DNA of 64,000 bases. Source: Lepidurus packardi. Its lineage: Eukaryota; Arthropoda; Branchiopoda; Notostraca; Triopsidae. The notes beneath the pieces are model-generated. The model made no database searches and had not been told where the DNA came from. It worked only from the letters and a program-made list of their open reading frames with translations. Made by a program: the position numbers and the translations under genes. Below, piece after piece: positions 62,605-64,000 of this stretch. The stretch lies in contig JAKZAN010000005.1 of assembly GCA_023053545.1 (NCBI GenBank), forward strand, positions 1,054,001 to 1,118,000. The letters run 5' to 3'. The stretch's first letter is position 1. Every line of letters starts with the position of its first letter.

Positions 62605-63967
62605 CTTCGTTCACCCCCACATGTTGCTCAAGGAGTCCTGGAGTTCCGTGACTCTCGATGACCGTGGGTGGGATTGGCAAACCTGCTTCTGGTTCTGAGC
62701 CTGGCTCTTCCCTAGCAAATTCTATATATTCGACATCCGGGTCGTCAGGAAGATCCTGCCTTCGTACAAAGGGCTTAATCCTTGTTACGTGTACTACATC
62801 GGACTTTCCCCGTTTAACTCCCTTTACTTCGTAGTCTACGGTAGATGTTCTCCTAACGATTTCGTAGGGGCCATGAAAACGATGCAGTAGCTTTTCGGCT
62901 TTACCCATTTTCCTGGTAGGGGTATAAACCCATACTCTGTCTCCGGGAAGGAATAAACGTTCCTCTTTACCCTTGTCGTAATGACTTTTCTGTTTTTGCT
63001 GGCTATTCCGTAGCCGCATTCTGACTATGTCAAAAGCCTTATTTAGGCGCGTTACTACATCCGCGGTTGGGTCGGTAACAGGCGTATTACCTTCAGTAAT
63101 TACGTCTGGAGACCCGCCTAAAGCAGCCTCTAGGGGTAATCTTACTTCGCGGCCATGGAGCATGAAATACGGCGAGTAACCAGTGCTCTCTTGCCTACTA
63201 GTGTTATACGCAAATGTTACGAAATCTAGTGACTCGTCCCAGTCCTTGTGATCGGCACTCACATACATAGAGATCATACTGGCAAGAGTTTGGTTGAGCC
63301 TTTCTGTTAGACCGTTACACTGCGGGTGATAGGCAGTGGTCATGGCATGGTTTGTCTGCATCTCTTTAAGCACTGTTTCTGTAAACGCAGCGGTAAAACA
63401 AGCCCCTCGATCACTCAGTAATACTTCCGGAGCTCCGTGCCTAAGTACGATTTGCCGTACAAAAAACCTAGCCACCTCTTCCACTGACGCCGCGGGAACG
63501 GCTTTTGTTTCAGCCCATTTTGTAAAAAGGTCAATGGCTACTATAATGTGTCGATTACCCTGGTTTGTTGCTGGAAAGCTACCTAGTAGATCTATTCCTA
63601 CCTTCTGAAAAGGTCTCTCTGTCTCTATTGGTATCATAAGGCCCTTGGTTTTAGATTTTTCGGCCTTTCGCATTTGACAGTCTTGGCATGACAACACATA
63701 GTTCTTAACTTGTGAAAACATTTTCGGCCAGTAAAATCGCCTGGCTAATTTATCCCAGGTTTTACGAAACCCTAGATGTCCAGCTGTTAGGTCGTCATGA
63801 CATGCGTACAATGCATCCTGGCGTAGCCCAGGTGGTATGCACAGCCTCACGCAGAGCTGTCCGTCGAGAACAGTTTTCCTATACAATTTACCTTCCTTTA
63901 GGAGGAAATTCGCAACCTTCCGTCTGTCTATTGCTGTACTCGCGGTAGACTCAAGGATTTCCATCAC
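62498..63967 (-). CDS. Gypsy integrase (lineage D), 489 aa, probably 5'-incomplete pol
   Basis: It starts within pol: a pre-integrase segment (VANFLLKEGKLYRK), the HHCC zinc finger (HDDLTAGHLGFRKTW...CQDCQ), and the core with all three acidic residues visible (GIDLLGSF, LLSDRGACF, CNGLTERLNQTL). Then come FVTFAYNTSRQESTGY, PYFMLHGREV, the C-terminal DNA-binding module (FLPGDRVWVYTPTRK, HRFHGPYEIV) and an acidic tail ending TKKPNRYEN. It is intact at the residue level. Sequence upstream of 63967 continues to the window edge, so RT and RNase H may lie outside. Confidence 0.92.
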   Translation of the reverse strand: MMEILESTASTAIDRRKVANFLLKEGKLYRKTVLDGQLCVRLCIPPGLRQDALYACHDDLTAGHLGFRKTWDKLARRFYWPKMFSQVKNYVLSCQDCQMRKAEKSKTKGLMIPIETERPFQKVGIDLLGSFPATNQGNRHIIVAIDLFTKWAETKAVPAASVEEVARFFVRQIVLRHGAPEVLLSDRGACFTAAFTETVLKEMQTNHAMTTAYHPQCNGLTERLNQTLASMISMYVSADHKDWDESLDFVTFAYNTSRQESTGYSPYFMLHGREVRLPLEAALGGSPDVITEGNTPVTDPTADVVTRLNKAFDIVRMRLRNSQQKQKSHYDKGKEERLFLPGDRVWVYTPTRKMGKAEKLLHRFHGPYEIVRRTSTVDYEVKGVKRGKSDVVHVTRIKPFVRRQDLPDDPDVEYIEFAREEPGSEPEAGLPIPPTVIESHGTPGLLEQHVGVNEDETSEERKDMVLTEQDACHLRRSSRVTKKPNRYEN

Positions 63968-64000
63968 TTGCTTCCATTTCGCCTGATTTCTCTGTCCCTG

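Noticed and set aside
1..64000. CRISPR arrays, operons, bacterial promoters or ribosome-binding sites
   Set aside because: The sequence is eukaryotic (introns, LTR and LINE elements, poly(A) tails); no regularly spaced direct-repeat array was seen.

Overview
The window is eukaryotic and most likely from an arthropod, possibly a small crustacean or an insect with short introns. That reading rests on short GT-AG introns of about 50-100 bp, a degenerate (CCTAA)n block matching the arthropod telomere unit TTAGG, and a repeat set of env-bearing Gypsy, BEL/Pao, RNase H-bearing LINEs, Tc1, P-element/THAP, hAT and Harbinger elements. I cannot name the species. Most of the 64 kb is layered transposon sequence; recognisable host-gene sequence is sparse.

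Layout. 1-3304: a minus-strand Gypsy element (copy A: gag, start of pol, 5' LTR), cut by the window edge. 3305-4100: dispersed repeat and telomere-like block. 4110-7720: a decayed myosin V head gene with a duplicated exon, part of an inverted duplication whose other arm is 21295-23365. 8530-9990: a LINE fragment (RT/RNase H). 10575-13894: a three-layer nest, BEL pol containing a Tc1-like transposon containing a 5'-truncated LINE, with target-site duplications at both inner junctions. 14010-16277: LINE ORF1 fragment and Gypsy copy C. 16278-18998: a BEL/Pao element whose integrase half and RT/RNase H half lie in opposite orientation. 19266-20822: a long-inverted-repeat (foldback) element with a tRNA-like segment inside. 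21582-21937: a solo LTR. 23633-29010: a LINE with an env-bearing LTR element (25795-28369) inserted in its RT. 29920-32919: an intact 999-codon THAP/P-element transposase ORF. 33500-37403: two LINE pieces, head to tail. 37606-38785: BED-finger and LINE ORF1 scraps.

38870-49743 looks like a multi-exon host gene of unknown function (basic, Ser/Lys-rich, with two internal protein-repeat systems) split by the best-preserved Gypsy element (copy B, 39340-47282; identical-length 408 bp LTRs, ATAT target duplication). The host reading frame resumes exactly when that element is removed. 51090-53090: hAT and Harbinger transposase remnants. 53290-55650: a decayed copy of a multicopy protein family that I associate with DUF6729. 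56869-57943: a DNAJC17-like gene (J domain plus RRM), first exon not seen. 58380-58890: a proline-rich minus-strand exon of unknown identity. 59493-63967: a fourth Gypsy lineage, again as two halves in opposite orientation.

The transposon genes do not act together as one system. What the window records is an order of insertions: several nests can be dated relative to each other from target-site duplications. The strongest candidates for new biology are the interrupted repeat-rich gene (38870-49743), the intact THAP transposase, and the repeated pattern of env-bearing elements with internal deletions.
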